DNA of 64,000 bases from assembly GCF_026781265.1 (NCBI RefSeq), contig NZ_JAKUVC010000002.1, positions 186,001 through 250,000 on the forward strand, in the 5' to 3' direction. A program made the position numbers and the translations under genes. Below, one piece after another: positions 54,498 through 63,069 of the stretch. The DNA comes from Streptococcus sanguinis. Lineage in GTDB: Bacteria; Bacillota; Bacilli; Lactobacillales; Streptococcaceae. A model generated the notes under the pieces. That model was not told the DNA's origin and did no database searches. It saw nothing but the letters and a program-made list of their open reading frames with translations. Each line of letters begins with the position of its first letter. Position 1 is the stretch's first letter.

Positions 54498-56201
54498 ATG
54501 GCTTTAGAAGTAATTATGCCAAAAGCCGGCGTGGATATGACCGAAGGGCAAATTGTCCAATGGAATAAGAAAGTCGGCGAATTTGTCAAAGAAGGGGAAA
54601 TCCTTCTGGAAATTATGACTGACAAGGTCAGCATGGAATTGGAAGCTGAAGAAGATGGCTATCTGATTGCCATTCTCAAAGGTGATGGAGAAACTGTTCC
54701 AGTAACGGAAGTTATCGGTTACTTGGGAGAAGAAGGAGAAAACATCCCGACTGCTGGCGGAACTGCATCTGCGGAAACTTCAGCTCCTGCTGCAGCGGCA
54801 AATACAGATGATGATAAGAGTGATGATGCTTACGATATCGTTGTTATCGGTGGCGGACCTGCTGGTTATGTAGCGGCTATCAAAGCAGCCCAGCTAGGTG
54901 GCAAGATTGCCTTGGTTGAGAAGTCTGAGCTAGGCGGAACCTGCTTGAACCGTGGTTGTATCCCTACTAAGACTTACTTGCACAATGCTGAAATTATTGA
55001 AAACCTTGGTCATGCTGCTAATCGCGGTATCATCATCGAAAATCCAAGCTTCTCAGTGGACATGGACAAGGTTCTTGAAACTAAAAACAAGGTTGTTAAT
55101 ACGCTTGTTGGCGGTGTTGCTGGACTTCTTCGCAGCTATGGCGTAGATGTTCATAAGGGAATTGGTACCATTACTAAAGACAAGAATGTTCTTGTAAACG
55201 GCAGCGAGCTGCTAGAAACGAAGAAGATTATCTTGGCTGGTGGTTCAAAAGTCAGCAAAATTAATGTCCCAGGTATGGAATCATCTCTCGTTATGACCAG
55301 TGATGATATTCTAGAAATGAACGAAGTGCCAGAAAATCTGGTAATTATCGGCGGTGGTGTTGTCGGTATTGAGCTCGGCCAAGCCTTCATGACATTTGGC
55401 TCAAAAGTCACTGTTATCGAAATGATGGACCGTATCGTACCTGCTATGGATGCGGAAGTTTCTAAAAACCTTCGCCTCATCTTGGAGCGCAAGGGCATGA
55501 CAATTCTGACTGAAACCAAGTTGGAAGAAATCATCGAAGAAAACGGCAAACTCCGTATCAAGGTTGAAGGAAAAGAAGATATTCTAGCAGATAAGGCCCT
55601 TCTTTCTATCGGACGCGTGCCAGACCTAGAAGGCATCGGTGAGGTTGAGTTCGAACTGGATCGCGGCCGTATCAAGGTCAATGAGTACATGGAAACTTCT
55701 GTTCCAGGTATTTACGCACCTGGTGATATCAATGGTACTAAGATGCTGGCTCATGCAGCCTTTCGTATGGGTGAAGTCGCTGCTGAAAATGCTCTGAAAG
55801 GTAATCACCATGTTGCCAAACTCAACCTGACGCCTGCAGCTATCTACACCCTTCCGGAAGTAGCAGCAGTTGGTTTGACAGAAGAGCAAGCTCGTGAGAA
55901 ATACGATGTAGCAATTGGTAAGTTCAACTTCGCTGCTAACGGCCGTGCTATCGCTTCCGATGCAGCTCAAGGCTTTGTGAAAGTCATTGCTGACAAGAAG
56001 TATGGTGAAGTGCTCGGTGTTCATATCATCGGTCCTGCAGCTGCAGAATTGATCAACGAAGCATCAACCATCATCGAAATGGAAATCACCGTAGAAGAGA
56101 TGCTGAAGACCATCCATGGTCACCCAACCTTCTCAGAAGTTATGTACGAAGCGTTTGCTGACGTACTGGGGTTGGCAGTTCACTCACCTAAGAAAAAATA
56201 A
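54498..56201 (+). CDS. pdhD: Dihydrolipoamide dehydrogenase (E3) with an N-terminal lipoyl domain
   Basis: Re-oxidises the lipoyl groups with NAD+. The 567-residue protein carries a complete lipoyl domain (residues 1-75; lipoyl Lys43 in EIMTDKVSMELEAEEDG). An Ala/Thr-rich linker (about 76-105) follows, then a flavoprotein disulfide reductase. FAD site DIVVIGGGPAGYVAAI, redox disulfide GGTCLNRGCIPTK, NAD site IIGGGVVGIELGQAF and the catalytic His-Glu in HGHPTFSE are intact. Lipoylated E3 is known in pneumococcus. Here it evidently supplies the lipoyl arm that E2 lacks. Confidence 0.95.
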   Translation: MALEVIMPKAGVDMTEGQIVQWNKKVGEFVKEGEILLEIMTDKVSMELEAEEDGYLIAILKGDGETVPVTEVIGYLGEEGENIPTAGGTASAETSAPAAAANTDDDKSDDAYDIVVIGGGPAGYVAAIKAAQLGGKIALVEKSELGGTCLNRGCIPTKTYLHNAEIIENLGHAANRGIIIENPSFSVDMDKVLETKNKVVNTLVGGVAGLLRSYGVDVHKGIGTITKDKNVLVNGSELLETKKIILAGGSKVSKINVPGMESSLVMTSDDILEMNEVPENLVIIGGGVVGIELGQAFMTFGSKVTVIEMMDRIVPAMDAEVSKNLRLILERKGMTILTETKLEEIIEENGKLRIKVEGKEDILADKALLSIGRVPDLEGIGEVEFELDRGRIKVNEYMETSVPGIYAPGDINGTKMLAHAAFRMGEVAAENALKGNHHVAKLNLTPAAIYTLPEVAAVGLTEEQAREKYDVAIGKFNFAANGRAIASDAAQGFVKVIADKKYGEVLGVHIIGPAAAELINEASTIIEMEITVEEMLKTIHGHPTFSEVMYEAFADVLGLAVHSPKKK

Positions 56202-56267
56202 TTAAAATGATAGATTAGACTGGGCATAAATCATTGTTCCAGTCTCTATCGTATAAAGAGGTAGCTT

Positions 56268-57257
56268 ATGAAATACATTGTTAACTACTCAAATGATACA
56301 GCTTTTAATATTGCTCTGGAAGAATATGCTTTCAAACACCTCTTAGATGAGGATGAAATTTTCCTGCTCTGGATTAACAAACCCTCTATCATCGTGGGGC
56401 GCCACCAAAACACTATCGAAGAAATCAACCGTGATTATGTTCGTGAGCATGGCATTGAGGTCGTACGTCGTATTAGCGGCGGTGGAGCTGTTTATCATGA
56501 TCTAAACAACCTCAACTACACCATTATCTCCAAGGAAAGCGAAGATCGTGCCTTTGACTTCAAGAGTTTTTCTACGCCAGTAATCAATACCCTGGCAGAG
56601 CTTGGTGTAAAGGCTGAATTCACTGGCCGTAACGACCTAGAGATTGATGGCAAGAAGTTCTGTGGCAATGCGCAGGCCTATATCAATGGCCGTATCATGC
56701 ACCATGGCTGCCTGCTCTTTGATGTTGATTTGTCTGTCTTAGCCAATGCTCTTAAGGTTTCTAAAGACAAGTTCGAATCAAAAGGCGTTAAATCCGTCCG
56801 TGCTCGCGTGACAAATATTGTCAATGAATTGCCGGAAAAGATTACTGTCGAAGAATTCCGCGACCTGCTTCTGGACTATATGAAGAAAGAGTATCCAGAA
56901 ATGACAGAATATGTCTTTTCCGAGAAAGAATTGGAAGAAATCAAGCAAATCAGGGATAGCAAGTTTGGAACTTGGGACTGGAACTACGGTAAATCGCCTG
57001 AATACAACGTGCGCCGTGGGACCAAGTTTACCAGCGGTAAAGTAGAAATCTTTGCCAATGTTGTTGAATCCAAGATTCAGGATATTAAAATCTATGGAGA
57101 CTTCTTTGGTATTGAGGACGTAGCAGCAGTAGAAGATGTGCTGCGCGGCCTTAAATACGAACGCGAAGATGTCCTGAAAGCTCTTGAAACGATTGATATT
57201 AGCCGCTACTTTGCTGGAATCAGCAGAGAAGAGATTGCCGAAGCTATCGTAGGTTAA
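56268..57257 (+). CDS. lplA: Lipoate-protein ligase A
   Basis: Activates lipoate with ATP and attaches it to lipoyl-domain lysines. The 329-residue protein has the adenylate-binding RRISGGGAVYHDLNNLNYTII motif (about residues 65-85) and FTGRNDLEIDGKKFCGNAQ. HHGCLLFDVDLSVL follows, and the C-terminal accessory domain runs from about 240. Its position right after E3 fits a role in lipoylating the lipoyl domain of pdhD, the only one in the window. It is probably the last gene of the pdh transcript. A perfect terminator follows. Confidence 0.95.
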   Translation: MKYIVNYSNDTAFNIALEEYAFKHLLDEDEIFLLWINKPSIIVGRHQNTIEEINRDYVREHGIEVVRRISGGGAVYHDLNNLNYTIISKESEDRAFDFKSFSTPVINTLAELGVKAEFTGRNDLEIDGKKFCGNAQAYINGRIMHHGCLLFDVDLSVLANALKVSKDKFESKGVKSVRARVTNIVNELPEKITVEEFRDLLLDYMKKEYPEMTEYVFSEKELEEIKQIRDSKFGTWDWNYGKSPEYNVRRGTKFTSGKVEIFANVVESKIQDIKIYGDFFGIEDVAAVEDVLRGLKYEREDVLKALETIDISRYFAGISREEIAEAIVG

Positions 57258-57271
57258 AATCTGATATAAAG

Positions 57272-57301
57272 AAAACCAAGCTCTCGAAGAGTTTGGTTTT
57301 T
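57272..57301 (+). terminator. Terminator of the pdh-lplA operon
   Basis: AAAACCAA-G-CTCT pairs with AGAG-T-TTGGTTTT around CGA, and the arm ends in five T residues. Confidence 0.9.
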
Positions 57302-57422
57302 CATGTAAACAGTATATTTCAAATCAACAACATTCTTACGTTTCCTTAACCAGCTAGTTTTCTCTAGGCTTTATCTACCAGATATGATAAAATGATAGGG
57401 AATCAGAGAAAGAGGTGTCTTG

Positions 57423-58061
57423 ATGCAGAAAGTCCCAGTAGAAAGCCTTGGTCTGTTTGAGCAGTTGGACCGCACAGTTGTAGCTTTTCTGAAGAAAAAA
57501 ACTTCTCCTAATCCAGACAATTTTTATGTTAGCATATCTGCAGAAGATTATGAGAAAAAGAAAGAAGAATTTGAAAAATCAGGCTATCAAGCCGTGAAAT
57601 TGCCGCTTGGCATGGCCTTAGATAATGTTATTCAGCAATCTTCTTTCCAAAACCTAGTCATTGGCGGACTCTACATGGTAGATGTCTTCGTTCCCAAGGA
57701 AGACCTGATGCCCTTAAAGGACCTTGTCGACAGCTTTTGCATCATGTTTGCTGCAGCTAATCACCGGATAGAGAATATCAAGGCTTACGATTTGATGAAG
57801 AGTAAGACAGTTTACTTTATCGGAAGACTCTTCACGGACAACCCTCAACCAGATGATGAAGTTAGCTTTGAAGGGCTGAATAGAGAGACAGCAAAAGGCT
57901 CCTACGAAGCGGTTAAATGCTTCCTAACTAAAGAAGGCGCTGAAAAGTACAACTCTAAAAATCGACCTGTCACAGCAGCAAATCTAGAACATCTCAAGCA
58001 CTTCTGGGGCAAACCGCTGATTGTTGAACCCCATCGGAACTATTGGATTGAATTTTTATAA
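57423..58061 (+). CDS. Hypothetical protein
   Basis: I do not recognise this 212-residue soluble protein, which starts MQKVPVESLGLFEQLDRTVV. It has no signal peptide, membrane segment or known catalytic signature. The middle is hydrophobic with alternating strands (NLVIGGLYMVDVFVPKEDLM). The C-terminal KPLIVEPHRNYWIEFL is well defined. AGAGGTG precedes the ATG at 57423; the TTG one codon earlier is less likely. A putative promoter lies within the 160-base gap. It converges on xerS and ends at a terminator. Confidence 0.7.
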   Translation: MQKVPVESLGLFEQLDRTVVAFLKKKTSPNPDNFYVSISAEDYEKKKEEFEKSGYQAVKLPLGMALDNVIQQSSFQNLVIGGLYMVDVFVPKEDLMPLKDLVDSFCIMFAAANHRIENIKAYDLMKSKTVYFIGRLFTDNPQPDDEVSFEGLNRETAKGSYEAVKCFLTKEGAEKYNSKNRPVTAANLEHLKHFWGKPLIVEPHRNYWIEFL

Positions 58062-58064
58062 GAA

Positions 58065-58102
58065 AAAGAGCGAAGCATCTAAACTAGATTTTCGCTCTTT
58101 TG
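58065..58102. terminator. Terminator between the hypothetical gene and xerS
   Basis: AAAGAGCGAA and TTCGCTCTTT form a 10-bp stem with a 16-base loop, A-rich on one side and T-rich on the other. Confidence 0.8.
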
Positions 58103-58123
58103 TTGTTATTGTTATTCTCTGAA

Positions 58124-58145
58124 TTACATATTTTAAATTATGTAA
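58124..58145. promoter_or_regulatory. 22-bp palindrome, copy 3
   Basis: TTACATA-N8-TATGTAA, directly downstream of the xerS stop and between convergent genes. Perfect 7-base arms. Confidence 0.5.
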
Positions 58146-58147
58146 CA

Positions 58148-59218
58148 TTATAGTTTGTCCAAAGCGTTCTTTTGCTCGTCATTGACAATATGGGTGTAGA
58201 GGTCTGTTACCTGAGTGCTAGCATGCCCCAGCTGGTGACTGACGAGAACTTGAGATTTGGTTGCATCATATAGACGTGTAGCAAGCGTATGGCGGAGTTT
58301 GTGTGGTGTCACTCGCACTTTGAAGTCCTCAGAATACTTGGCCACCATTTTTTCGACACTGGAAGCATCGATTCGATTAGGAGTGCCGCGGTATTCAGCC
58401 AAAAAGAAGGCTGTATCAGTCTTTTCGGCCTTGTATCGTTTGCTTCGAATGTTCAGATAGTCTTCTAAATAGGGCTTAGCAAAAGCAGCAACATTGACAG
58501 AGTCCCTTTTTCCACCTTTTCTTGTCACTTCAATAACCATCATTTTGAGATTAATGTCTTTTAGGTCTAGATTAACAGCTTCAGACAGACGAACACCAGA
58601 GGCTAGCAGCAAGGCAATGATGGCTAGATCACGTTCCTTGTTCTTGTTGAAGGAGGACAGAGCTCGATTAGAGAGTTTCTTGGGGTACTCCGTATCAATA
58701 TACTGGAGAAATTCTTCCGTCTCATCCCCTAAAAAGAGCTTCTGCTTAATATTCTCTGCACGAGCAGCCAGAGTTTCCTTTTTCTTCTTAGTAGCAACCT
58801 TTTTCATCACATTTCGATAGAAGTAGGGCTCACCCTGATCGTTTTCAACTTCCTCAGTCAAATATTTGTAGAGGCTGGACAAAGCCGAAAGAGTCCGGTT
58901 GATTGTTGTCTGGGAAACACCGTTTTGGGTTGTATTAGCATTAAGAAGCGGCCGCTCTCGCAGATACAGAATGAAGGCCTCCATGTCTTTCTTGCTCATA
59001 TTTTCCAAGACCGAGAGAGGGATCTCAGCAACATGCGAAGCATCTGTGATACCAGATTCTAGCACCCAGTTAAAAAAGCGATCATATTCTTTGAGATATT
59101 CGTATAGGGTTGTAAAACTATAAGGCACCGCCAGCTTAGACTGGTAATATTCTAAAATGTACCAGGGCATAGTAGCCTTGAGTTTATCAATTCTTTCTAA
59201 TAACAGTTCACGTCTCAT
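58148..59218 (-). CDS. xerS: Site-specific tyrosine recombinase XerS
   Basis: Single-subunit Xer recombinase of streptococci and lactococci that resolves chromosome dimers at difSL. The 356-residue protein starts [21 protein letters not shown]; the second ATG fits the GGAG spacing better. The N-terminal SAM-like DNA-binding domain is followed by the catalytic domain with Arg in [13 protein letters not shown] and [12 protein letters not shown]. His in HQLGHAST and the nucleophile Tyr in TDLYTHI complete the site. The difSL site is found about 50 bases upstream of its start, as in other streptococci, so this marks the terminus region. Confidence 0.97.
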   Translation of the reverse strand: MRRELLLERIDKLKATMPWYILEYYQSKLAVPYSFTTLYEYLKEYDRFFNWVLESGITDASHVAEIPLSVLENMSKKDMEAFILYLRERPLLNANTTQNGVSQTTINRTLSALSSLYKYLTEEVENDQGEPYFYRNVMKKVATKKKKETLAARAENIKQKLFLGDETEEFLQYIDTEYPKKLSNRALSSFNKNKERDLAIIALLLASGVRLSEAVNLDLKDINLKMMVIEVTRKGGKRDSVNVAAFAKPYLEDYLNIRSKRYKAEKTDTAFFLAEYRGTPNRIDASSVEKMVAKYSEDFKVRVTPHKLRHTLATRLYDATKSQVLVSHQLGHASTQVTDLYTHIVNDEQKNALDKL

Positions 59219-59269
59219 CATATTTCTCCGTTTTTTCTATAATGGTAGTATAGCATATCTAGATATATT

Positions 59270-59300
59270 TTTCAAGAAAATTATAGTTTTTCGGAAAGAT
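59270..59300. other. difSL: difSL chromosome dimer resolution site
   Basis: The sequence, read on the minus strand, starts ATCTTTCCGAAAAACTATAA and continues TTTTCTTGAAA, 31 bases in all. It matches the difSL site described for streptococci and lactococci, and lies directly upstream of xerS, the expected place. It is the site where XerS with FtsK resolves chromosome dimers, at the replication terminus. Confidence 0.92.
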
Positions 59301-59346
59301 GATAGAGGGAAGTAATCAATTTAACTTTACTACAAGATAGATAATA

Positions 59347-59387
59347 AAAACAAGACAGAATTGAGAAACTAAACTCTATCTTGTTTT
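59347..59387 (-). terminator. Terminator after the mepB-like gene
   Basis: AAAACAAGA and TCTTGTTTT pair, with AGA/TCT and GAG/CTC inside. The T-run faces the minus-strand gene. Confidence 0.75.
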
Positions 59388-59396
59388 ACCTAAAAC

Positions 59397-59839
59397 TTAT
59401 TCTTCTAATTCGATTTTTTGAAAATAATCCAGTTGCCATTTTTGTGTTGACTGAGCTGTTTTATTTAAATTGCTGCACCAGGGCGGATAAAACCGCATAG
59501 CCATCTTTCCTTTACAATCTTTTGTAGAAAGAATTTTTTTACTAATAGCTACCTCTTTGGAATTATAAATATACCGCAATGAAGGTTGTCGATGACGACA
59601 ATAACCAGTTCATCACCTAAGTCTCTATCAGTATAAGGAATATTCTTGTTGTCTTGGTCTTTTTTCCAAAAGACTGTAAAGTAGCCTTCTTTTTTGGGTG
59701 TTTTCTTTGCCAAACGGCATCTTTTATATTCTTGATCATCCTTTGGCTTAATTAAAATGCTTTCATAGTCTTCGTTCCATTTCTCATTTACCAGATTGAA
59801 GTCGCCATAATACCTATGAAGAATCTCTACCATTTTCAT
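59397..59839 (-). pseudogene. mepB-like gene, frameshifted
   Basis: Two overlapping frames together spell one MepB-family protein. The first (96 codons from 59839) gives MKMVEILHRYYGDFNLVNEK ... FWKKDQDNKNIPYTDRDLGDELVIVVID ... GIFIIPKR and stops at 59549. The second carries on with KEVAISKKILSTKDCKGKMA, then FYPPWCSNLNKTAQSTQKWQ, ending at 59397. Joining IIPK to EVAIS restores the family sequence, so a single-base loss in the AAA run near 59556-59558 broke the gene. MepB is an uncharacterised protein found beside multidrug efflux genes in staphylococci. A sequencing error would look the same. Confidence 0.8.
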
Positions 59840-59861
59840 TGTTTTATTGTCTTTCTAATTT

Positions 59862-59883
59862 TTACTGAAATTAAATTATGTAA
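59862..59883. promoter_or_regulatory. 22-bp palindrome, copy 4
   Basis: TTACTGA-N8-TATGTAA, the least perfect copy (5 of 7 in one arm), 23 bases upstream of the mepB-like start codon. Confidence 0.45.
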
Positions 59884-59891
59884 AATATTTA

Positions 59892-60692
59892 CTAGAACAA
59901 AAACTCACTAATCAAATCAACTACCTGTTCATTTTGCGGCAAGGAAGAATGATGGGCGTCCTTGCCTACGATGACGACCTCTCTGTGTGAAGCGATTTTT
60001 CCTTTGTAAATCAAACTCCCAGCCTCTACACTGCTTTTATGGACAATTCCGTCGCCATCTCGGAAAAAGATTCCCAAAATTGACAAATGCTCCAGTTTCT
60101 TAGGCAGTTTTTCCTGGTTGGCTACAAAGTCATCTAACATCTCAACTCGATGATTGAGATTTTTCTTGTTCAGATTATAAGGACTGCCAATAGTCAGGAG
60201 CTTTTCCATCTCTAGCCCAGAATGGTTTGCAAGGTATTGCTGCAGGAATAATGTATAAACTAGACCACCGTTAGAATGTCCAAGCGCCTTAAAGCTGTTA
60301 AAAGAATACTTCTCTCGCAAAACGGTCAAGGCAGCATCAAACATTGCCGCCTGCTGCTTGATATTTTCATAACCATCACGATTATTTTGAAAGCCAACCA
60401 CAAAAATGGGATTTCTATCCTTCCGCTTCAAATGCCCTCGGTAAGTTATATGCCCGTCATTCCAGACTTTAATACGGACCAGACTATGACGTGGATGCTG
60501 ATTCCGGTTAAGTTTTTTAACCATTCGATTAAATCTATTTTCTGTTGCCGAACTACCCGGAATCATGATAATAGGACGTATTTCGACCTTGCTGGCAGGA
60601 AGATGAGAAATAGGGTGGGAAGGCAGCTTATTCAATAATTTTTGAAAGGTTTTAGCAAGTCGATGAATCAATTGAGTCAAAAAAGGCTTCAT
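59892..60692 (-). CDS. DUF915 alpha/beta hydrolase
   Basis: A 266-residue alpha/beta hydrolase of the DUF915 group. PIIMIPGSSATENRFNRMV (about residues 41-59) is the oxyanion region, and KALGHSNGGLVYTLFLQQY holds the nucleophile Ser (GHSNGG, about residue 135). FFRDGDGIVHKSSV has the Asp and VGKDAHHSSLPQNEQV the His, completing the triad. Homologues are usually extracytoplasmic, but here the N-terminus has no clear signal peptide. Start 60692 has GGAG before it; the longer frame is not supported. Substrate unknown. Confidence 0.85.
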   Translation of the reverse strand: MKPFLTQLIHRLAKTFQKLLNKLPSHPISHLPASKVEIRPIIMIPGSSATENRFNRMVKKLNRNQHPRHSLVRIKVWNDGHITYRGHLKRKDRNPIFVVGFQNNRDGYENIKQQAAMFDAALTVLREKYSFNSFKALGHSNGGLVYTLFLQQYLANHSGLEMEKLLTIGSPYNLNKKNLNHRVEMLDDFVANQEKLPKKLEHLSILGIFFRDGDGIVHKSSVEAGSLIYKGKIASHREVVIVGKDAHHSSLPQNEQVVDLISEFLF

Positions 60693-60718
60693 GTTAGTCT
60701 CCGTATCTGATGTTTCCA

Positions 60719-60757
60719 AAAACAAGCCACATAAAACTTAGTTATGCGACTTGTTTT
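60719..60757 (-). terminator. Terminator after ffh
   Basis: AAACAAG and CTTGTTT pair with TAT/ATA matches inside. On the minus strand the arm ends in a T-run. It follows the ffh stop. Confidence 0.75.
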
Positions 60758-60762
60758 TGTTA

Positions 60763-62337
60763 TTACTTCCGCTTCTTCTTGTTTTTCTTCATTTGCTTGG
60801 CCATCTTGTTCATGCTGCGGCGCATTAGAAACTCTCCGGCCTTACCCTTGAGGCCACCGCCGAACATTTGGCTCATATCCGGCATGCCGGCTCCTCCTAA
60901 GCCTGACATATCAGGCATACCGCCTTGGCCCATCATGCCTTCAAGAGCTGACATATCGGGCATTCCTCCGCCACCAGGCATGTTCTTAGGCATATTGTTT
61001 GGATTGAGCCCCATTTGCTTCATCATCTTGCTCATATCGCCTGACAGAACGCCCTGCATCATCTGCTTAGCTTGATTGAAGTCTTTGATAAATTTATTGA
61101 CATCAACGAAACTGTTACCTGAACCATTGGCAATCCGACGGCGACGGCTAGGACTCAGCAAGTCAGGATTTTCCCGCTCAGCTGGTGTCATAGAGGATAC
61201 GATGGCGCGCTTGCGAGCAATTTCTTTCTCATCCACTTTGATATTCTTGAGGGCAGGATTATTGGCCATACCTGGGATCAGCTTGAGCAAATCTTCCATA
61301 GGTCCCATGCCTTGTACCTGATCCAGCTGATCAATGAAGTCATTGAAATCAAAGGTGTTTTCCCGCATCTTTTCAGCCATTTCAAGCGATTTTTTCTCAT
61401 CGTATTCCTGAGAGGCTTTTTCGATCAGAGTCAGCATGTCCCCCATGCCCAAAATCCGGCTGGACATACGATCTGGGTGGAAGGTTTCGATATCAGTAAT
61501 CTTTTCACCGGTACCAGTAAATTTAATGGGCTTACCAGTAATCTGACGAACAGACAAGGCCGCACCGCCACGGGTATCACCATCAATCTTAGTCAGGATA
61601 ACCCCGGTCACTTCCAGTTGACTGTTAAATTCTCGAGCGACATTAGCCGCTTCCTGACCAATCATGGCATCGACAACCAAGAGGATTTCATTCGGATTAG
61701 CCAGCGCTTTGACATCTGACAGCTCCTGCATGAGCTTTTCGTCAATCTGGAGACGCCCAGCCGTATCAATCAGGACATAGTCATTGTGGTTGGCTTTTGC
61801 CTGCTCCAGACCTTGACGAACAATCTCAACAGCTGGAACTTCCGTACCCAAAGCAAAAACGGGTACATCAATTTGCCGTCCAAGTGTTTTCAGCTGATCA
61901 ATAGCCGCTGGACGGTAAATATCCGCCGCAATCATGAGTGGACGAGCGTTTTCTTCTTTCTTGAGCTTATTAGCAAGCTTTCCGGCAAAGGTAGTCTTAC
62001 CAGCCCCTTGCAGACCAACCATCATGATAATAGTCGGAATCTTTGGTGACTTGATAATCTCAGCTGTATCAGAGCCTAAGATAGTTGTCAGTTCCTCGTC
62101 AACAATCTTGATAATCTGTTGCGCCGGATTGAGGGTGTCGATAACCTCATGACCGACAGCGCGCTCACGGACTTTCTTGATAAAGTCTTTCACAACTGGC
62201 AGGGCAACGTCGGCTTCTAAGAGAGCCAGACGAATCTCTTTGGTTGCTTCCTGAACATCGCTCTCTGAGATTTTTCCTTTTTTACGCAGATTTTTAAAGA
62301 CGTTCTGCAAACGTTCCGATAAACTTTCAAATGCCAT
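60763..62337 (-). CDS. ffh: Signal recognition particle protein
   Basis: GTPase that binds signal peptides emerging from the ribosome and delivers them to FtsY. The 524-residue protein has the N helix bundle, then the G domain with GLQGAGKTTFAGKLANKL (about residues 107-124), DTAGRLQIDEKLM and LTKIDGDTRGGAAL. The methionine-rich M domain runs from about 330 (NTFDFNDFIDQLDQVQGMG, ANGSG). The C-terminal tail is unusually Gly/Met-rich with GMPDMS repeated three times. A short gene separates it from ylxM. Confidence 0.96.
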   Translation of the reverse strand: MAFESLSERLQNVFKNLRKKGKISESDVQEATKEIRLALLEADVALPVVKDFIKKVRERAVGHEVIDTLNPAQQIIKIVDEELTTILGSDTAEIIKSPKIPTIIMMVGLQGAGKTTFAGKLANKLKKEENARPLMIAADIYRPAAIDQLKTLGRQIDVPVFALGTEVPAVEIVRQGLEQAKANHNDYVLIDTAGRLQIDEKLMQELSDVKALANPNEILLVVDAMIGQEAANVAREFNSQLEVTGVILTKIDGDTRGGAALSVRQITGKPIKFTGTGEKITDIETFHPDRMSSRILGMGDMLTLIEKASQEYDEKKSLEMAEKMRENTFDFNDFIDQLDQVQGMGPMEDLLKLIPGMANNPALKNIKVDEKEIARKRAIVSSMTPAERENPDLLSPSRRRRIANGSGNSFVDVNKFIKDFNQAKQMMQGVLSGDMSKMMKQMGLNPNNMPKNMPGGGGMPDMSALEGMMGQGGMPDMSGLGGAGMPDMSQMFGGGLKGKAGEFLMRRSMNKMAKQMKKNKKKRK

Positions 62338-62365
62338 TTTTTATTTCTCCTAGTTTCTATTTCAA

Positions 62366-62581
62366 TCAATTCAGTGGAAAATTTCCAAAACGTGTTAAAC
62401 AAGCATATTCCTCAGCAGAGACTTCTTTCATAATCTCATTTGGGTAGCCCCAGCAACTGAAACCTTCTTGCATTGCCTTAGAAAGATCGTCAGGGGAGAT
62501 GATTTGTACCCTGGCAGGAAAAGGTTCTTCCGACTCCAACAACCAGCAAGACATTCCCTTGTAGATAACTTGTTTAGCCAT
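62366..62581 (-). CDS. Hypothetical small protein between ylxM and ffh
   Basis: A 71-residue protein starting MAKQVIYKGMSCWLLESEEP. I do not recognise it. It has Trp, Cys and Asp/Glu-rich stretches (SCWLLESEEPFPARVQIIS, SCWGYPNEIMKEVSAEE) and no membrane segment. ATG at 62581 is supported by GGGAG 6 bases upstream; GTG at 62587 is too close to it. It begins right after the ylxM stop, and ffh follows after 28 bases, so all three are probably one transcript. In many Firmicutes ylxM and ffh are adjacent without such a gene. Confidence 0.72.
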   Translation of the reverse strand: MAKQVIYKGMSCWLLESEEPFPARVQIISPDDLSKAMQEGFSCWGYPNEIMKEVSAEEYACLTRFGNFPLN

Positions 62582-62583
62582 AG

Positions 62584-62916
62584 TCACTCCCTATTGTCAA
62601 TACCAGACAGAATCCCGATCTGCTCCTGCAGATAGCTGTCGTCAGGGTATTTCTCTGTAATCTGGTCAAATATCTGACTTCTGACGATGTAGTCCGAGTA
62701 CATGTGCAGCTTTTTCTCATAGTCTTCCAGAATCTTCTCTGTCCGTTTGATATTATCATAAACTGCCTGACGGCTGACACCAAATTCCTCAGCAATCTCA
62801 GCCAGACTGTAGTCGTCCGCATAATAGAGCTCGATATAGTTCATCTGCTTGTCAGTCAAAAGCGCCGCATAAAACTCAAATAGAGCATTCATTCGGTTTG
62901 TTTTTTCAATTTCCAT
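62584..62916 (-). CDS. ylxM: YlxM family DNA-binding protein
   Basis: A 110-residue helix-turn-helix protein (UPF0122). [63 protein letters not shown] contains the sigma-70-region-4-like HTH ([20 protein letters not shown]). YlxM of S. pyogenes-type streptococci is reported to interact with the signal recognition particle, and its place in front of ffh is conserved. I start at the fourth codon of the open frame (MEIEKTN). The C-terminal half is charged and helical. Confidence 0.92.
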   Translation of the reverse strand: MEIEKTNRMNALFEFYAALLTDKQMNYIELYYADDYSLAEIAEEFGVSRQAVYDNIKRTEKILEDYEKKLHMYSDYIVRSQIFDQITEKYPDDSYLQEQIGILSGIDNRE

Positions 62917-63030
62917 AAGAAACATTATACCAGAAAAGCATGATAAACTCTAGTCTGACAAGGGAAATATACACTCGAAATATGAGATTGCAAAATGTCA
63001 ATCAGCTTTTTTCTGCCGAGCAAAAGACAA

Positions 63031-63060
63031 GTTAAAAACCCTTGGCGATAACCAAGAGTT
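63031..63060 (-). terminator. Terminator after the GntR gene
   Basis: AACTCTTGG and CCAAGGGTT pair (one mismatch) around a short loop, and on the minus strand a T-run follows. Confidence 0.75.
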
Positions 63061-63069
63061 TTGCAATAA

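Noticed and set aside
60710..61075. Plus-strand proline-rich frame opposite ffh
   Set aside because: It is the antisense of the Gly/Met-rich tail of ffh and has no ribosome-binding site.
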